64,000 nucleotides of DNA, taken from positions 124,001-188,000 of the forward strand of contig NZ_JJOY01000049.1 of NCBI RefSeq assembly GCF_000979455.1, read 5' to 3'. Below, piece by piece: positions 44,049 to 54,363 of the stretch; position 1 is the first letter of the stretch, and each line of letters starts with the position of its first letter. The notes beneath the pieces were generated by a model. It did no database searches, was not told the origin of the DNA, and worked only from the letters and a program-made list of their open reading frames with translations. Source of the DNA: Methanosarcina sp. 2.H.T.1A.6 (lineage in GTDB: Archaea; Halobacteriota; Methanosarcinia; Methanosarcinales; Methanosarcinaceae). The translations under genes were made by a program, and so were the position numbers.

Positions 44049-45974
44049 TTATTCCCGGATAATCTCCACAGGTTCGCTCATATTGAAGTTCAGGCGGTAA
44101 TCTTCTGCATAAAGTGCGGTATAATAAGTTCCTGCAGGCAGAAAGTCATAGACAAAAGCCGTATTTTCATCCATCTTAAGCCTGCCAAGTGTTGTCCAGT
44201 CCTTAATATCGGATTCTCCGTAGACTGGGGCGTATGTAGTAATAATATCTCCTGGTTCCGGTACAAGCACTTCTTTTGAGAACAGGATGTTTCCGTCATC
44301 CAGGGCCTCATAGGGATTCATGTAAGCTCTGACAGTCCCGTTGAGGGTGTCCAGGTAAAGCTGGGCAAGACAGGATCTGAACTCTCCATCTCTTTGAAGC
44401 CCCAGTTCGGTAGTAAGTATCCTGTTTCCATTTTCGCTTTCTCCTCCACAGGCTGCATAAATAAGAGAGCTTTTTCCTGTTTTGGAGTCCTCTATAAAGA
44501 TCCATTCCCCTCCCCAGGCAGGGAGGCTGTAGTTCGTGCCCCCTGAACAGGTGAGGGGCATTCTTCCTATGAGGACCGGGCCTTCCGGAGAGGCTATGAA
44601 GTAAACCTGGTCTACCGAAGCCAGCCCGGAATCGTCTTTTACTGAAAAGGAATCTCCGGATTTTGAGATGCCGGGTTCTGTAAAGTCCGCACAGGTTCTC
44701 ACAGAATAGCCATCAAGAAATTCCGACCATGCTTCGGAAATGGAAACCCTGCCGTAATATTTAGAGTAATTGTCCTGAGTCTGGGGAGAATATACGGAGA
44801 CTCCATATGCACCAGGCATTGTGCCGTCCTGCCTTGAGTAAATAACAAAATCTTCAAGCGATTTTATGAGAGCTTCAGACCTGCCTGCAAGTTCCGGCAT
44901 TTCCTCTCCGATTCTCAGGGCAAAACTCTTCAGGTCCATTGAGATTTCAGATCCTTTCTTTGGTTCTACCCCGAACTTCCGGGCTTTCGTAAGAGATGCC
45001 CCAAGTCCACAATACCCTTCCGGGTTTGAAACGCTTGTACCCATATCATCTGCAAGCCTATCGATATTCTGCAGTACTTCATCGGTTTTTGAGAGGTCAA
45101 GGAGAGAAAGGGTTCTGGGGGGCACATGAGAGGAATTCTCCAGATAGCTGTCAATGATAACCCTTCCTATTTCTTCTGTAGGGGCTCTGGGGTTTTCTGA
45201 GACATAACCTATGAAAGCAACATAGTCCCAGCCATGGGTAGGTTCGATTGATTCGGAGGCGAGCATGTAATCTGCAGAAGGCTTAACCGCGCTTGCAAGC
45301 TCAAGGCTGGACATGAGGCAGGCATCAAAACCAATAAGGTCAAAATGCATTCCGGAGGCTTTAAGAGTGTCACTCAGTTCAGGAAGTTCCAGCCTGTCAT
45401 AACCATGATTCTCGTCAAAGCAAACCCCCCTGTAAGCATCTCCGTGGTCCCAGAAAATAAGCAGGGTCCTTTCACTCTCATAGTTTTCTCGAATATATGA
45501 AAGAAAGGTTTCAAGCCCTGCGGCATCTCCCATGTTTGCGTGGGGATATGTCTCTCTGTTAATGTCCCCCTTGCCTATGGTCCCGTCCTCTCCGTCCTTT
45601 CTGAGATCCTCAAGCTCTGCGATTGTCATGCCCTCCCATCCCTCTGCGGAAGCCCCTCCATAAGCTACAAGAATTTCAGTATCTTCCCCGTTCAGCGTGG
45701 AGGCACCATCAATAATTTCGAGGATATCCTTGCTGGCATATTTGTTTGAAGACTCAAGGTCACTTCCAACCATATAGACAGCAACAACAGTAGATAGCTG
45801 GTGTTTCTGAATATCTGCCTCAGGTCCTGCAGAATCTCTGCTTTCGATTTCAGCCTCACCGCCGGGCTTTTTAAAATCTGTGCCTTCTTTTAGACAGCCG
45901 CTGCTCAGCAGCAAAAAAAGAATTATAATAAAAATAATTACAGTAAACCCTGCTTCCTGGAATTTCCATCCCAA
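44049..45974 (-). CDS. Clostripain-like (C11) cysteine protease, lipoprotein-type
   Basis: A 641-residue extracellular or envelope protease. N-terminal membrane helix (about 10-26) ends in a lipobox LLLSSGC (Cys27), so it is likely lipid-anchored or signal-cleaved. The catalytic domain (about 60-400) has IFWDHG (His177) and GFDACLMSS (Cys219), the clostripain dyad for cleavage after Arg. The C-terminal half (about 410-641) is beta-rich. It is not a chagasin target by known family rules. Single gene. Confidence 0.9.
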   Translation of the reverse strand: MGWKFQEAGFTVIIFIIILFLLLSSGCLKEGTDFKKPGGEAEIESRDSAGPEADIQKHQLSTVVAVYMVGSDLESSNKYASKDILEIIDGASTLNGEDTEILVAYGGASAEGWEGMTIAELEDLRKDGEDGTIGKGDINRETYPHANMGDAAGLETFLSYIRENYESERTLLIFWDHGDAYRGVCFDENHGYDRLELPELSDTLKASGMHFDLIGFDACLMSSLELASAVKPSADYMLASESIEPTHGWDYVAFIGYVSENPRAPTEEIGRVIIDSYLENSSHVPPRTLSLLDLSKTDEVLQNIDRLADDMGTSVSNPEGYCGLGASLTKARKFGVEPKKGSEISMDLKSFALRIGEEMPELAGRSEALIKSLEDFVIYSRQDGTMPGAYGVSVYSPQTQDNYSKYYGRVSISEAWSEFLDGYSVRTCADFTEPGISKSGDSFSVKDDSGLASVDQVYFIASPEGPVLIGRMPLTCSGGTNYSLPAWGGEWIFIEDSKTGKSSLIYAACGGESENGNRILTTELGLQRDGEFRSCLAQLYLDTLNGTVRAYMNPYEALDDGNILFSKEVLVPEPGDIITTYAPVYGESDIKDWTTLGRLKMDENTAFVYDFLPAGTYYTALYAEDYRLNFNMSEPVEIIRE

Positions 45975-46072
45975 ATTCAGCTCTCCATGAATGCCATCCA
46001 GGCTATCCCGGAGAAAAGGGAAACGTCCAGGAATCTCTGATTTTTATCGGCATATGTCGAAGTAGAAGGGTG

Positions 46073-46375
46073 TCAGGCGGTAAGATCAAGTCGGACGTCA
46101 ATTACGGAATCTTCATTTGCCTCTATTTTGGATATTGTTAACAGATTTCCTTTTCTTTCCAGAAGCGTCGCCTTCGTGACCTGGACCTGGTGACCATCTA
46201 TTTGTTTTTTGCTATTATTTTTATGGATAACCAGAAGCTTCTGGCCCATTTCGGCTCCTTCTCCTATTTTGGACACTATATTTCGTATGACCTGCTCAAA
46301 ATCAGAATAAATCAAAATCTCCGACTTATTTGCAACCTTTTTGATAATGCCAATCGGTTCCAGATTGAGGTGCAT
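46073..46375 (-). CDS. Reduced TrmO-like beta-barrel protein
   Basis: A 100-residue protein whose ends match the tRNA methyltransferase TrmO (YaeB) barrel: LEPIGIIKK at the start, and VTKATLLERKGNLLTISKI then SVIDVRLDL at the end (TrmO: VELLERDGN...LDALDGTPVLDI). The middle SEILIYSDF corresponds to a TrmO strand. The catalytic and SAM-binding stretch (RSPDRPNP type) is absent. It may be a non-enzymatic relative; assignment is by eye. Confidence 0.6.
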   Translation of the reverse strand: MHLNLEPIGIIKKVANKSEILIYSDFEQVIRNIVSKIGEGAEMGQKLLVIHKNNSKKQIDGHQVQVTKATLLERKGNLLTISKIEANEDSVIDVRLDLTA

Positions 46376-47073
46376 ATTAGCTTTCCTTCTTTACCTGTTT
46401 ACACAAGTAATCAATATACTAACTCTGAGTAATAATAACTTACGATACACTATATCAATTTGAATATATTTATAACTGTCTGGATTCCAGATATTCCTCT
46501 CTACTACAGGACATCCAATATATATACTTTGCTAAATCGTGGGGCTTGCGCCTGAAAATACTGGGCAGGATAACAATTCAGTATCAATAAATAACATAAA
46601 TTATCATATATGCAAATGCTCGTATTAACAAATCAAATTAATCAAAAATGTAAAGTAGATTCTCTTTTACAAATCCTGTATATTAACTTTTCCTCTTATT
46701 TGTATCTGTTTGTGCCGGTATTTACTCCATAGAGCAATTCAATTACACGAATTTTACATATTGTCCAGCCTGAAGAGATATTCAAAAATGAAAATATTTG
46801 GAAGTTTTCTAAAAAATCGTTGATTAACGATAAAATCCGTTTAAAAACCGTCCTATAAAATAAAAGGAGTAAATGGAAAGAAAGACAGTTTAAAGGTTAG
46901 ATTAAGAACGAATTAAGAGTGTCTGAAAAAAGGCAAAGAAAACACTGTGAAAAGAAAAAACAGGATACGAAAATAAAATACATCTAACAGGGGGACGAAA
47001 ATTGAAGAGAATCTAATTAGAAGAAACCTGGCCGTATTTACTCTTTCAGGAAAAATAAGATTGTGAGCAGAAA
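46376..47073. other. Long AT-rich intergenic stretch
   Basis: About 700 bases with stops in all frames. A GTTGATTAACGAT-like dyad near 46820 is the only structure noticed. No gene or RNA is recognised. Confidence 0.5.
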
Positions 47074-47409
47074 TCAGTGATATTTTCTGCGGTTGAATTC
47101 ATATACTGCATTATCAACTTTACTTGAGAGCTCATTCATACTTTCTTCAATTTTTGTTTCCGAACTTTCCATATTAACCCTGAGGGCGCGGTCCTTTGCT
47201 TCCATCTTGTCTTCAAAACTCTGAAGCTTGTCATTAATAGAGATAAGCATGAGAGATAATGTTCCGGCCAGAATCATAATCGATAAAATAATTAAAGGGT
47301 CAATGAAAGGATTTGTGGGCTTGTATGTAAACCTTCTAAGCCATTCGAAGGATAGAAGGAATGATGACAGAACCATCACAACAAGGAATACTGTATCTCT
47401 GGTCTCCAT
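47074..47409 (-). CDS. Small membrane protein with coiled-coil tail
   Basis: A 111-residue protein: two hydrophobic helices (about 6-22 and 38-57), then about 50 residues of charged heptad pattern (LQSFEDKMEAKDRALRVNM and onward) likely to form a coiled coil. Family not recognised. It could be a membrane-tethered oligomeriser or a phage-type holin relative; no evidence for either. Confidence 0.55.
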   Translation of the reverse strand: METRDTVFLVVMVLSSFLLSFEWLRRFTYKPTNPFIDPLIILSIMILAGTLSLMLISINDKLQSFEDKMEAKDRALRVNMESSETKIEESMNELSSKVDNAVYEFNRRKYH

Positions 47410-47930
47410 TGTATACCTCTAACGTACTTATGGAATTTCTCCTTATGCAATCATAAACTTCGTGTAAAACCACAAATTCCTCATACCGGGCTGAAAATTA
47501 TTAGGTGGAGATAATTTCCATTAAAGTATTTACTGTTTTTCTATTTTTTCCGCATTTCCATATTTATTATTTTTCTATCTTTACTTGTTTTTTATACAGT
47601 GATTCTATATAATTTTTTGCATAAACTATTTATGTATCTTTTATCCCGAATTTATTTTTTTCCTGATCCCCTCAATAAACCAAACAATATCTTAAAGTGA
47701 ATTGCCGGGACTTCTATCGAGTAAACTAACAGGAGCGGGAAACTTCTCACAAAATGAAAACGCCTGATAAATTGTGAATCTATACTAATATCGCAGAACA
47801 AATACGGGGAAGGCAGATAATTGGCAAAATTGATTATTTATTAAGGGACATAAAAATTAAAGACAGAGGATAGAGTAAATATATAAAGGAATAGAAAAGG
47901 CATAGTGTCAAGAAATAAGGAGTTTAGTAC
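47410..47930. other. Long AT-rich intergenic stretch
   Basis: About 520 bases; no gene, no repeat. The last 25 bases carry AAGGAG (47917-47922), the ribosome-binding site for the next gene. Confidence 0.5.
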
Positions 47931-48824
47931 TTGAGTTCCAGCGAAAATTCACTTAAAGATTATTTGCCGATTCTTTCCATGGCAGGGTTAATCCTGATAG
48001 TGCAGGTTCTCGCCCTTCTTTTATCAACGCCAATGGAAGTTAATGACATGCAGGCTTTTGAAGATCCGACACAGGTTTCCAATTCGATTTATTATATCGT
48101 GATGATCCTGGTTTTTACGCTTCTTGTCCTGGTAGCGATAAAGAAAAACATGAAATGGATTATCAGCCTACTCATATACTTCGCCATAGTCAGTACTCTC
48201 TACTATGTCTTTTTCGCACTGTTCACCCTGATTCCTTCCTTCGCAGGCTTTGAAAATCTCGCTTCACTCCTGATTTCTACAGGGTTGACAGTATTACTTT
48301 ACAAATATCCTGAGTGGTATGTAATCGATATTCTGGGGATCTGCATAGCAGGTGGAGTCAGTGCCCTGTTAGGAATCTCCCTTTCCATTATCCCTGTAGT
48401 TGTCCTTCTGATATTGCTTGCAGTCTATGATGCCATCTCGGTATATAAGACAAAACATATGATAACCATGGCTGAAGGTGTAATGGACCTTAAACTTCCT
48501 CTTCTTTTCATAATCCCAAAGAACTCGAACTATTCATTCATTAAGGAAAGTTTTAAAGAAGGGGAAAAACGTGAAGCCTTTTTCATGGGCCTTGGAGACG
48601 CAGTCATGCCCACCTTGCTGGTAGTTTCCGCAAATGTATTTCTCGAAAACGGAGGATTCTCATACCCTGTGCTCGGGGCAATGCTGGGAACTCTTGTAGG
48701 GCATGTATTTTTGTCCATCCTGGTAATGAAGGGAAAACCTCAGGCAGGGCTGCCCTTCCTGAATTCCGGAGTAATTCTCGGGTTTTTTGCCGGAGTCCTG
48801 CTTTCGGGAGCCTCAATCCTGTAA
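47931..48824 (+). CDS. Presenilin-like intramembrane aspartyl protease
   Basis: A 297-residue archaeal presenilin/signal peptide peptidase homolog (A22-type). About nine helices. Catalytic Asp residues are in YDAISVY (about 169-175) and the GxGD motif GLGDAVMPT (about 224-232); GLPFLNSG (about 275-282) stands for the PAL motif. The start is TTG 47931 with AAGGAG at 47917-47922. It probably cleaves membrane-embedded peptides; substrates unknown. Confidence 0.9.
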   Translation: MSSSENSLKDYLPILSMAGLILIVQVLALLLSTPMEVNDMQAFEDPTQVSNSIYYIVMILVFTLLVLVAIKKNMKWIISLLIYFAIVSTLYYVFFALFTLIPSFAGFENLASLLISTGLTVLLYKYPEWYVIDILGICIAGGVSALLGISLSIIPVVVLLILLAVYDAISVYKTKHMITMAEGVMDLKLPLLFIIPKNSNYSFIKESFKEGEKREAFFMGLGDAVMPTLLVVSANVFLENGGFSYPVLGAMLGTLVGHVFLSILVMKGKPQAGLPFLNSGVILGFFAGVLLSGASIL

Positions 48825-48945
48825 GAGAAAATGTAAATAGGAGTTTTACTTTTCTACTTCATTTATTTTTATAAATTTCAGTTTCCCATCTACTTTTCCG
48901 GGGCTTTCACAAAGATTTTTTTATTTTATAGATTAATCAATTGAC

Positions 48946-49746
48946 ATGGCCAAACGAATCGCAGTGGTCTTTGACAGTGCCGGAACTCTTCTCCGCATGT
49001 ACAGAGTTGCAAAAGAATCCAGCACCGGGAATATCCTTGAAAACATAGAGAGCACTGCCATTGTCGCGAAGAAAAACGGTTGCGGCCTTGTAGCTCTTAA
49101 TACCGAGAACGAAATAATCCTGCACTCAAGAAGGGATATGTTTTTATTTGAGTTTATAAAGGAGTATGGAGTTTCAATAGGTATCAGCTGTTCAAAAGGA
49201 AAGTTTACCCCGGACGTTGCCTGTGAGATCATAAGAGGGACTTCTCTCATGATGGGGGATGTTCATGACGTGCTTAAGGCAGTTACATCCCTCTGCCCTG
49301 ACAGCATTTATCTTGCGGCAGGTCTGATTGTGGACTCAGAGGCAAGAAAAATACCCTATGTGCTCAGCACGGGAGGGCAGGTATTCGGTAAGACGTTGCA
49401 GACCATCCAGTCGCTCTATGCTATGGAAGTGGATATGTACATAGCATCCGGGGACAGAATGTCAGCTCTTGTGCAACTTGCAGAGTTAGTAAATATCCCG
49501 CAAGAAAGAGTCTTTGCTTTTGCAGATCCCATTATGAAGGAGAAAGTGGTGCTTGAACTTAAAACCAGGTACGAGAAAGTAGTTATGGTAGGGGACGGAA
49601 TTAACGATATCCTGGCTCTCAGGGCAGCAGATGTGGGTATAATGACGACCCAGCAGGGAGACGAAAGACCAGAAGAGCTCCGGGCAGCAGCAGATGTGGT
49701 GCTCGACGATATAATCAAAGTTGTGGATGTGGTAAAAGGATTATAA
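48946..49746 (+). CDS. HAD-superfamily protein resembling the P-domain of P-type ATPases
   Basis: A 266-residue soluble HAD protein. The first motif reads VFDSAGTLL: the nucleophile Asp is present, but the usual second Asp/Thr is Ser/Ala. The fourth motif, VMVGDGINDILALRAADVGI, is P-type-ATPase-like. A middle region (about 70-150) forms a cap. It precedes the Mcr activation cluster, on the same strand after a 180-base spacer. May be a phosphatase or a regulatory protein; substrate unknown. Confidence 0.85.
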   Translation: MAKRIAVVFDSAGTLLRMYRVAKESSTGNILENIESTAIVAKKNGCGLVALNTENEIILHSRRDMFLFEFIKEYGVSIGISCSKGKFTPDVACEIIRGTSLMMGDVHDVLKAVTSLCPDSIYLAAGLIVDSEARKIPYVLSTGGQVFGKTLQTIQSLYAMEVDMYIASGDRMSALVQLAELVNIPQERVFAFADPIMKEKVVLELKTRYEKVVMVGDGINDILALRAADVGIMTTQQGDERPEELRAAADVVLDDIIKVVDVVKGL

Positions 49747-49990
49747 AGAGCAAAAATCCCTCAAATTCACCAACTGATATTGATTCTAGATGTTAACAGT
49801 GACATAATAATGCGTTATGTTTATGTAATGTTTACTCTTATCTAATTGTTGCCCATATGTGTGAAATTTATTGATTCTGTTAATGCGATATTCACTTTAA
49901 AGTAATTACTTTTCACTCTTGAGCGATACGTCCAGGCAGGAGAAAGCCACCAGGACTTATTTGCAACTCATAATTTGCGGAGGAAAATAC

Positions 49991-51625
49991 ATGCCAGTAT
50001 TTATTGAAGTAAAAAATCTAACCGTAGATTTCGATGGTCTTAAGGCACTGAAAAACGTAAGTTTAAGCATCAACGAAGGGGAAGTCGTTGGGATTCTGGG
50101 AAAAAGCGGATCCGGGAAAACAATCCTTATGCATGTGTTGCGTGGGACCGAATCTTTTGAGAATATCTCGGGCGAAGTAATTTATCATCTGGCCCGCTGT
50201 GAGAAATGCGGATATATAGAACGTCCAAGCAAAATAGGCCAGAAATGCCCGGTCTGCGGCGAGAGTCTTGAGGCATTCAAAGCTGATTTTATAAAACTTT
50301 CACTTTACGACCCTATAAGAAAGGATATCACCAAGCGCATTGCAATAATGCTCCAGAGAACCTTTGCCCTTTATGGGGATGAAAGAGTTCTGGTAAACGT
50401 CATAAACTCCCTGAATGAAATCGGGTATAAGGGAGAAGACGCCATGAAAAAGGCAGTTGAACTCCTCGAGGAGGTAAACCTGAGCCACCGTATGATGCAC
50501 GTGGCGAGGGAACTTTCCGGGGGGGAAAAACAGCGGGTTGTGCTTGCAAGACAGCTTGTAAGAAATCCATTTCTCCTATTAGCCGACGAGCCTACAGGTA
50601 CCCTTGACCCCATGACTGCAAAGCTGGTTCACGAAGCCATTATAAAGGCTGTTAAGAGCTACAATATGAGCATGGTCCTTACATCCCACTGGCCCGAAGT
50701 AATCGAGAAACTGGCAGATAAGGCAATTCTGCTTGAAAATGGGGAAGTAGTCCAGGAAGGAGACCCACTTGAGGTTTCTGCGATCTTTATGCAAAGTGCA
50801 TCCATGGTCAGGCAGGAAAAGAACGCTCTGGTAGGAGAGCCTATTATCCGCGTAAGGGATCTGACAAAGCGTTATATCTCAGTAGACCGGGGTGTGGTAA
50901 GAGCTGTGGACAAAATCTCTTTTGACGTGATGGAAGGAGAGATTTTCGGCCTTGTCGGGGTAAGCGGAGCAGGCAAGACCACAACCTCGAAAATCCTTAT
51001 GGGAATTTTACCACCAACCTCAGGAGAAGTTGAAGTCCGCGTCGGGGATGGATGGGTGGACATGACAAAATTAGGGGTTGAAAACAAAGGCAGGGCAACG
51101 AAATACATGGGATTCCTGCACCAGGAATATGGGCTTTATACCCACAGCTCCGTAATAGACAATCTTACAGAATCCATTAGCCTGGACCTTCCATTCGAAC
51201 TTGGGGTTCGAAAAGCCATAATTACTCTCAAGGCTGCAGGTTTTGAAGAAAATAAGGCAAAAGCTGTTTTGTCCAAAATGACCAATGAAATGAGTGAAGG
51301 AGAGCGACATAGAATTGCACTTGCGCAGGTCCTTATCAAGGAGCCAAGAATCGTCATTATGGATGAACCAACCGGGACAATGGACCCTATTACCAAGGTA
51401 TCAGTGACAAACTCCATCCTTAAAGCCAGAGAAGAGATTGGAGAAACCTTTGTTGTTGTCTCTCACGACATGGACTTTGTGAATGAGATCTGCGACCGTG
51501 TTGCACTCATGCGCGATGGAAAGATCGTAGCTATAGGGAAACCGGAGAACGTACTCTCCCATCTCACTGAAGAAGAAAGGTTCAAAGCTACAGAAGAAGG
51601 GCTCAAAGCTACAGAAGAAATATAA
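49991..51625 (+). CDS. atwA: Methyl-coenzyme M reductase activation protein A2 (AtwA)
   Basis: A 544-residue tandem ABC ATPase, component A2 of the ATP-dependent activation of MCR, which brings the F430 nickel to Ni(I). Two nucleotide-binding domains: Walker A GKSGSGKT and GVSGAGKT; signatures LSGGEKQRV and MSEGERHRI. The first domain holds a zinc-ribbon insertion (CEKCGY...KCPVCGE, about 58-80). GGAGG (49979-49983) supports ATG 49991 over the longer in-frame ORF. First gene of the mmp cluster. Confidence 0.96.
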   Translation: MPVFIEVKNLTVDFDGLKALKNVSLSINEGEVVGILGKSGSGKTILMHVLRGTESFENISGEVIYHLARCEKCGYIERPSKIGQKCPVCGESLEAFKADFIKLSLYDPIRKDITKRIAIMLQRTFALYGDERVLVNVINSLNEIGYKGEDAMKKAVELLEEVNLSHRMMHVARELSGGEKQRVVLARQLVRNPFLLLADEPTGTLDPMTAKLVHEAIIKAVKSYNMSMVLTSHWPEVIEKLADKAILLENGEVVQEGDPLEVSAIFMQSASMVRQEKNALVGEPIIRVRDLTKRYISVDRGVVRAVDKISFDVMEGEIFGLVGVSGAGKTTTSKILMGILPPTSGEVEVRVGDGWVDMTKLGVENKGRATKYMGFLHQEYGLYTHSSVIDNLTESISLDLPFELGVRKAIITLKAAGFEENKAKAVLSKMTNEMSEGERHRIALAQVLIKEPRIVIMDEPTGTMDPITKVSVTNSILKAREEIGETFVVVSHDMDFVNEICDRVALMRDGKIVAIGKPENVLSHLTEEERFKATEEGLKATEEI

Positions 51626-51666
51626 ATATGCCGCCACCTCTTAACATAGAAAAATACTAAAATGAG

Positions 51667-53244
51667 GTGCCGATTACGAGTAATGAGATCAGCGTAGAGG
51701 TGAACGGGCAAAAATACACTTTGCCTGCAGGCTCTACCCTTGGAGACGCTCTTAAAGTTTCCCGAGCCCCCTATATAGCCGGTACAGCGGTTGGAATTCT
51801 TAAAAAAGCCGCTGAGAAGAGGACGGAGAATGTCACCGAATACGCTATCAAGACACCCAGAGGGGAGCTAAGGATAGAACTCAAAGATCCGGAATCATCC
51901 TCTGGAAAACTATGGGCTGAACATTATAAAGAGTATGAAGGTAAAACCATCCACTGGGCAAGTCCTGAAGCTCTGGCTTTCGGACCTTTTGAAGCCGACA
52001 TAAAGCCTTTGCGTGAGACCGGGAGCTTTGAAGCGTTTGATGTTGTATTCGGGGCAGGAGGATTTGACTCCCGTAATACTCATCTGATCCTGTCAAGAAA
52101 AAGGCATGCCGCTGAGTATGGATCTCCCGAAGATGGCGTTTTTGCAACAATTGTAACCGGGAGAAATCTTATTTTCAGGCTTTCGAGAGAAGACTCCATC
52201 CTGAGCATAGAGCCTATTATAGAATGGGAACAACTTGCAGAAAAAACCTGTACTACCGATCTTTCTACCCTTCTTGAAAATCATGACAGTGTATTTACTT
52301 ATTTTGAGGTCGAGCTTTCCAGAAACTCCCCTAAGGGAGCTGAACACTTCTATGCCCTGACCCGCGAGGGAACTCTTAACGTAGATGTGATAACCAGCTC
52401 ATTTATCTCAGATGATAGCCTGAAAGAAGAACCTGTTCCTTATGAAAATTTTGAGCCGAGAAGAGAAGGTGCCATCTCTGTCAGGACAGTCGGATACGGG
52501 GCCGGTAGGATATATATTTCCAGAGAGGAACGGCCTTCAAGCCTTGTGCATTCGGTCGTCGGGCAGGTAACAAAAGGCCTTGAGCTTATCAAACTCGCAG
52601 AAAAGGGACAGAAGCTGTCAGTAGAAAGCCTTCCTCCCCAGATAGTCCTGTTGGGACACAGCTTTGAAGAGGTCGAGCCCGTACTTTCCTCTATAGGGGT
52701 GGAACTGGTAAAAGATGGGTACACAGGAAAGGACGCAGTAATTGTCAGGCAGGACCCGCCAACAACTCTGGAAATTTTCGGAGAAGCGAAAGTGACTGCT
52801 TATGCGGTATCCAGGGAAAAACTCATTGAAGTTGAGCTTTACCCGGAGATAGCCCCAAAATCGGTAGACTTTTTCCGTCATTCTCTTGAACTCAAGACAA
52901 AAACCGTCGGAAAACTTCCTGTTTATATGGTCTATGAGAACACTTACCTTTTCAAAACAGAAAAGGAAGTGGTGAAATACAAAGAAATCCTTCCTGAAAA
53001 CACGCCAAGTGGCAGGGTACTGGCCGGGGAAATTGGAATCACAAATCAGGCCGCAAAAAGGATGGGGACCATAGGAGCGAGACTTGTAGATGATGATCTC
53101 TTCGGTCCTACCGGAGAAAAGTTTTCCTCAACGAATATTATCGGTCGGATAGTCGAGCCTGAGAGACTTAAGGGCATCGAAGAAGGAGATGCGATATATA
53201 TAATTGAAGCTGCACGCAGGAGAACTGATGATAAGGGGAACTGA
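51667..53244 (+). CDS. mmp3: Methanogenesis marker protein 3 (Mmp3)
   Basis: A 525-residue methanogen-only protein (UPF0288/marker 3). The first about 50 residues (ISVEVNGQKYTLPAGSTLGDAL) look like a beta-grasp fold. Later parts include a cyclophilin-like region, for example IEVELYPEIAPKSVDFF (about 385-401). In the ATP-driven MCR activation complex described from Methanococcus, Mmp3 is one reported part. The GTG start at 51667 follows atwA by 41 bases. The role is inferred from family and neighbours. Confidence 0.93.
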   Translation: MPITSNEISVEVNGQKYTLPAGSTLGDALKVSRAPYIAGTAVGILKKAAEKRTENVTEYAIKTPRGELRIELKDPESSSGKLWAEHYKEYEGKTIHWASPEALAFGPFEADIKPLRETGSFEAFDVVFGAGGFDSRNTHLILSRKRHAAEYGSPEDGVFATIVTGRNLIFRLSREDSILSIEPIIEWEQLAEKTCTTDLSTLLENHDSVFTYFEVELSRNSPKGAEHFYALTREGTLNVDVITSSFISDDSLKEEPVPYENFEPRREGAISVRTVGYGAGRIYISREERPSSLVHSVVGQVTKGLELIKLAEKGQKLSVESLPPQIVLLGHSFEEVEPVLSSIGVELVKDGYTGKDAVIVRQDPPTTLEIFGEAKVTAYAVSREKLIEVELYPEIAPKSVDFFRHSLELKTKTVGKLPVYMVYENTYLFKTEKEVVKYKEILPENTPSGRVLAGEIGITNQAAKRMGTIGARLVDDDLFGPTGEKFSSTNIIGRIVEPERLKGIEEGDAIYIIEAARRRTDDKGN

Positions 53245-53409
53245 GAATCCTAATTATTGATAATTATTCAATTATATAAGTTGTATTTAATTAATTAAAT
53301 AATGCATAATAAACTATTACATAACCGAAAATAATGTTGATACTTGAGCGGATTCACATGTTTGGATTTATCGCAGGTGAAGTCTCCCGAAGTTGAGGAG
53401 AGACAGAAG

Positions 53410-53853
53410 ATGACAGAAATAAAACAAAATGAGATTACAAAGTACATTGTAATCAGTTCGGATAAAGTGCTGCCTGCGGATGCAGCCATGAAGATTTATG
53501 AATCAGAGTTTCCGGTTACGGTAAAGGAGACCTGCTTTGGGCTTATTGTAACAGGATCAAAGGAGGATGTCCTTTCAGTGGTAGAAAAGATTCAGCAGAT
53601 GGATAAAAACCACATTTTTATAAAAGATAGGGGATTTCCTGCAGGTGATGAGAGGCGCTGTCGGGCAAGCCGGGGCGGAGGCCCGAGGCCTGGATTCCAT
53701 TTCCTGAGGGAAGAAGTGAAGATGCTCCCTGCCATAGGGGCTGCACTTGATGAACTGGAAGCAAAAGAGTCCGTAAAAGAAAAACACAAAGAGAAAAGCA
53801 GGCTTAAAGTTTCTGATTTGGAAAAAATTATTGAAGAGGAGCTTGCGAGGTGA
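53410..53853 (+). CDS. mmp6: Methanogenesis marker protein 6 (Mmp6)
   Basis: A 147-residue methanogen marker protein. A compact N-terminal alpha/beta part (about 8-75) is followed by a basic, Gly-rich loop (RGFPAGDERRCRASRGGGPR) and a Lys/Glu-rich helical tail. An upstream TTG at 53344 extends the frame, but GAGGAGAG (53395-53402) points to ATG 53410 and the family is about this length. Precedes mmp5. Function beyond its place in the cluster is unknown. Confidence 0.9.
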   Translation: MTEIKQNEITKYIVISSDKVLPADAAMKIYESEFPVTVKETCFGLIVTGSKEDVLSVVEKIQQMDKNHIFIKDRGFPAGDERRCRASRGGGPRPGFHFLREEVKMLPAIGAALDELEAKESVKEKHKEKSRLKVSDLEKIIEEELAR

Positions 53854-53859
53854 ATTTTT

Positions 53860-54363
53860 TTGGCAAAGGTTTTCATTTACCCTGTAAACAGTCTTATTTT
53901 ATCTGACCTGGTTGAGCGCTTCGAGCATAAACCCCTTACAATGATGAACCAGGTAAGAGAGAAAGTTACAAACATCAGCCTGGATTCTCCCCCTATTAAT
54001 ATTACTCCCGAAGATCCTAAAATCGGGCTTCGATATGCTGCGGTTGAAGTGCCGGCTGGAGTAAGGGGAAGAATGTCTCTAATAGGTCCCCTTATAGAAG
54101 AAACAGAAGCTGCAATCATAGTTGAAAACCCCCCTGCAAACTTTGGCTGCGTGGGCTGTAACCGCACAAACGAACTGATGAAATATCTGGTGCGCGATAA
54201 AGGGGTCCCTGTTCTGGAAGTAAAATATCCGGAATCCGACGAGGATGCCCGCGATTTCGTGAACAAAATCGCAGCATTTCTGGAGTCATTGCCTGAAGAA
54301 AAGCCGGACGAAGATGAAAAGCCAGTAGATGAAGAACCGGCAGAAAAGGAGGCAGAGGAATGA
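53860..54363 (+). CDS. mmp5: Methanogenesis marker protein 5 (Mmp5)
   Basis: A 167-residue methanogen marker protein. Central motif [20 protein letters not shown] (CVGC pair) suits metal or cluster binding. The tail (about 145-167) is a strongly acidic Glu/Asp/Pro run. It starts with TTG at 53860, with GAGGTGA at 53846-53852 before it, and overlaps mmp15 by 4 bases. The function is not known. Confidence 0.9.
   Translation: MAKVFIYPVNSLILSDLVERFEHKPLTMMNQVREKVTNISLDSPPINITPEDPKIGLRYAAVEVPAGVRGRMSLIGPLIEETEAAIIVENPPANFGCVGCNRTNELMKYLVRDKGVPVLEVKYPESDEDARDFVNKIAAFLESLPEEKPDEDEKPVDEEPAEKEAEE

Noticed and set aside
49919-49990. A longer AtwA N-terminus from an upstream TTG/ATG in the same frame
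   Set aside because: The ribosome-binding site GGAGG at 49979-49983 and family length both point to ATG 49991.
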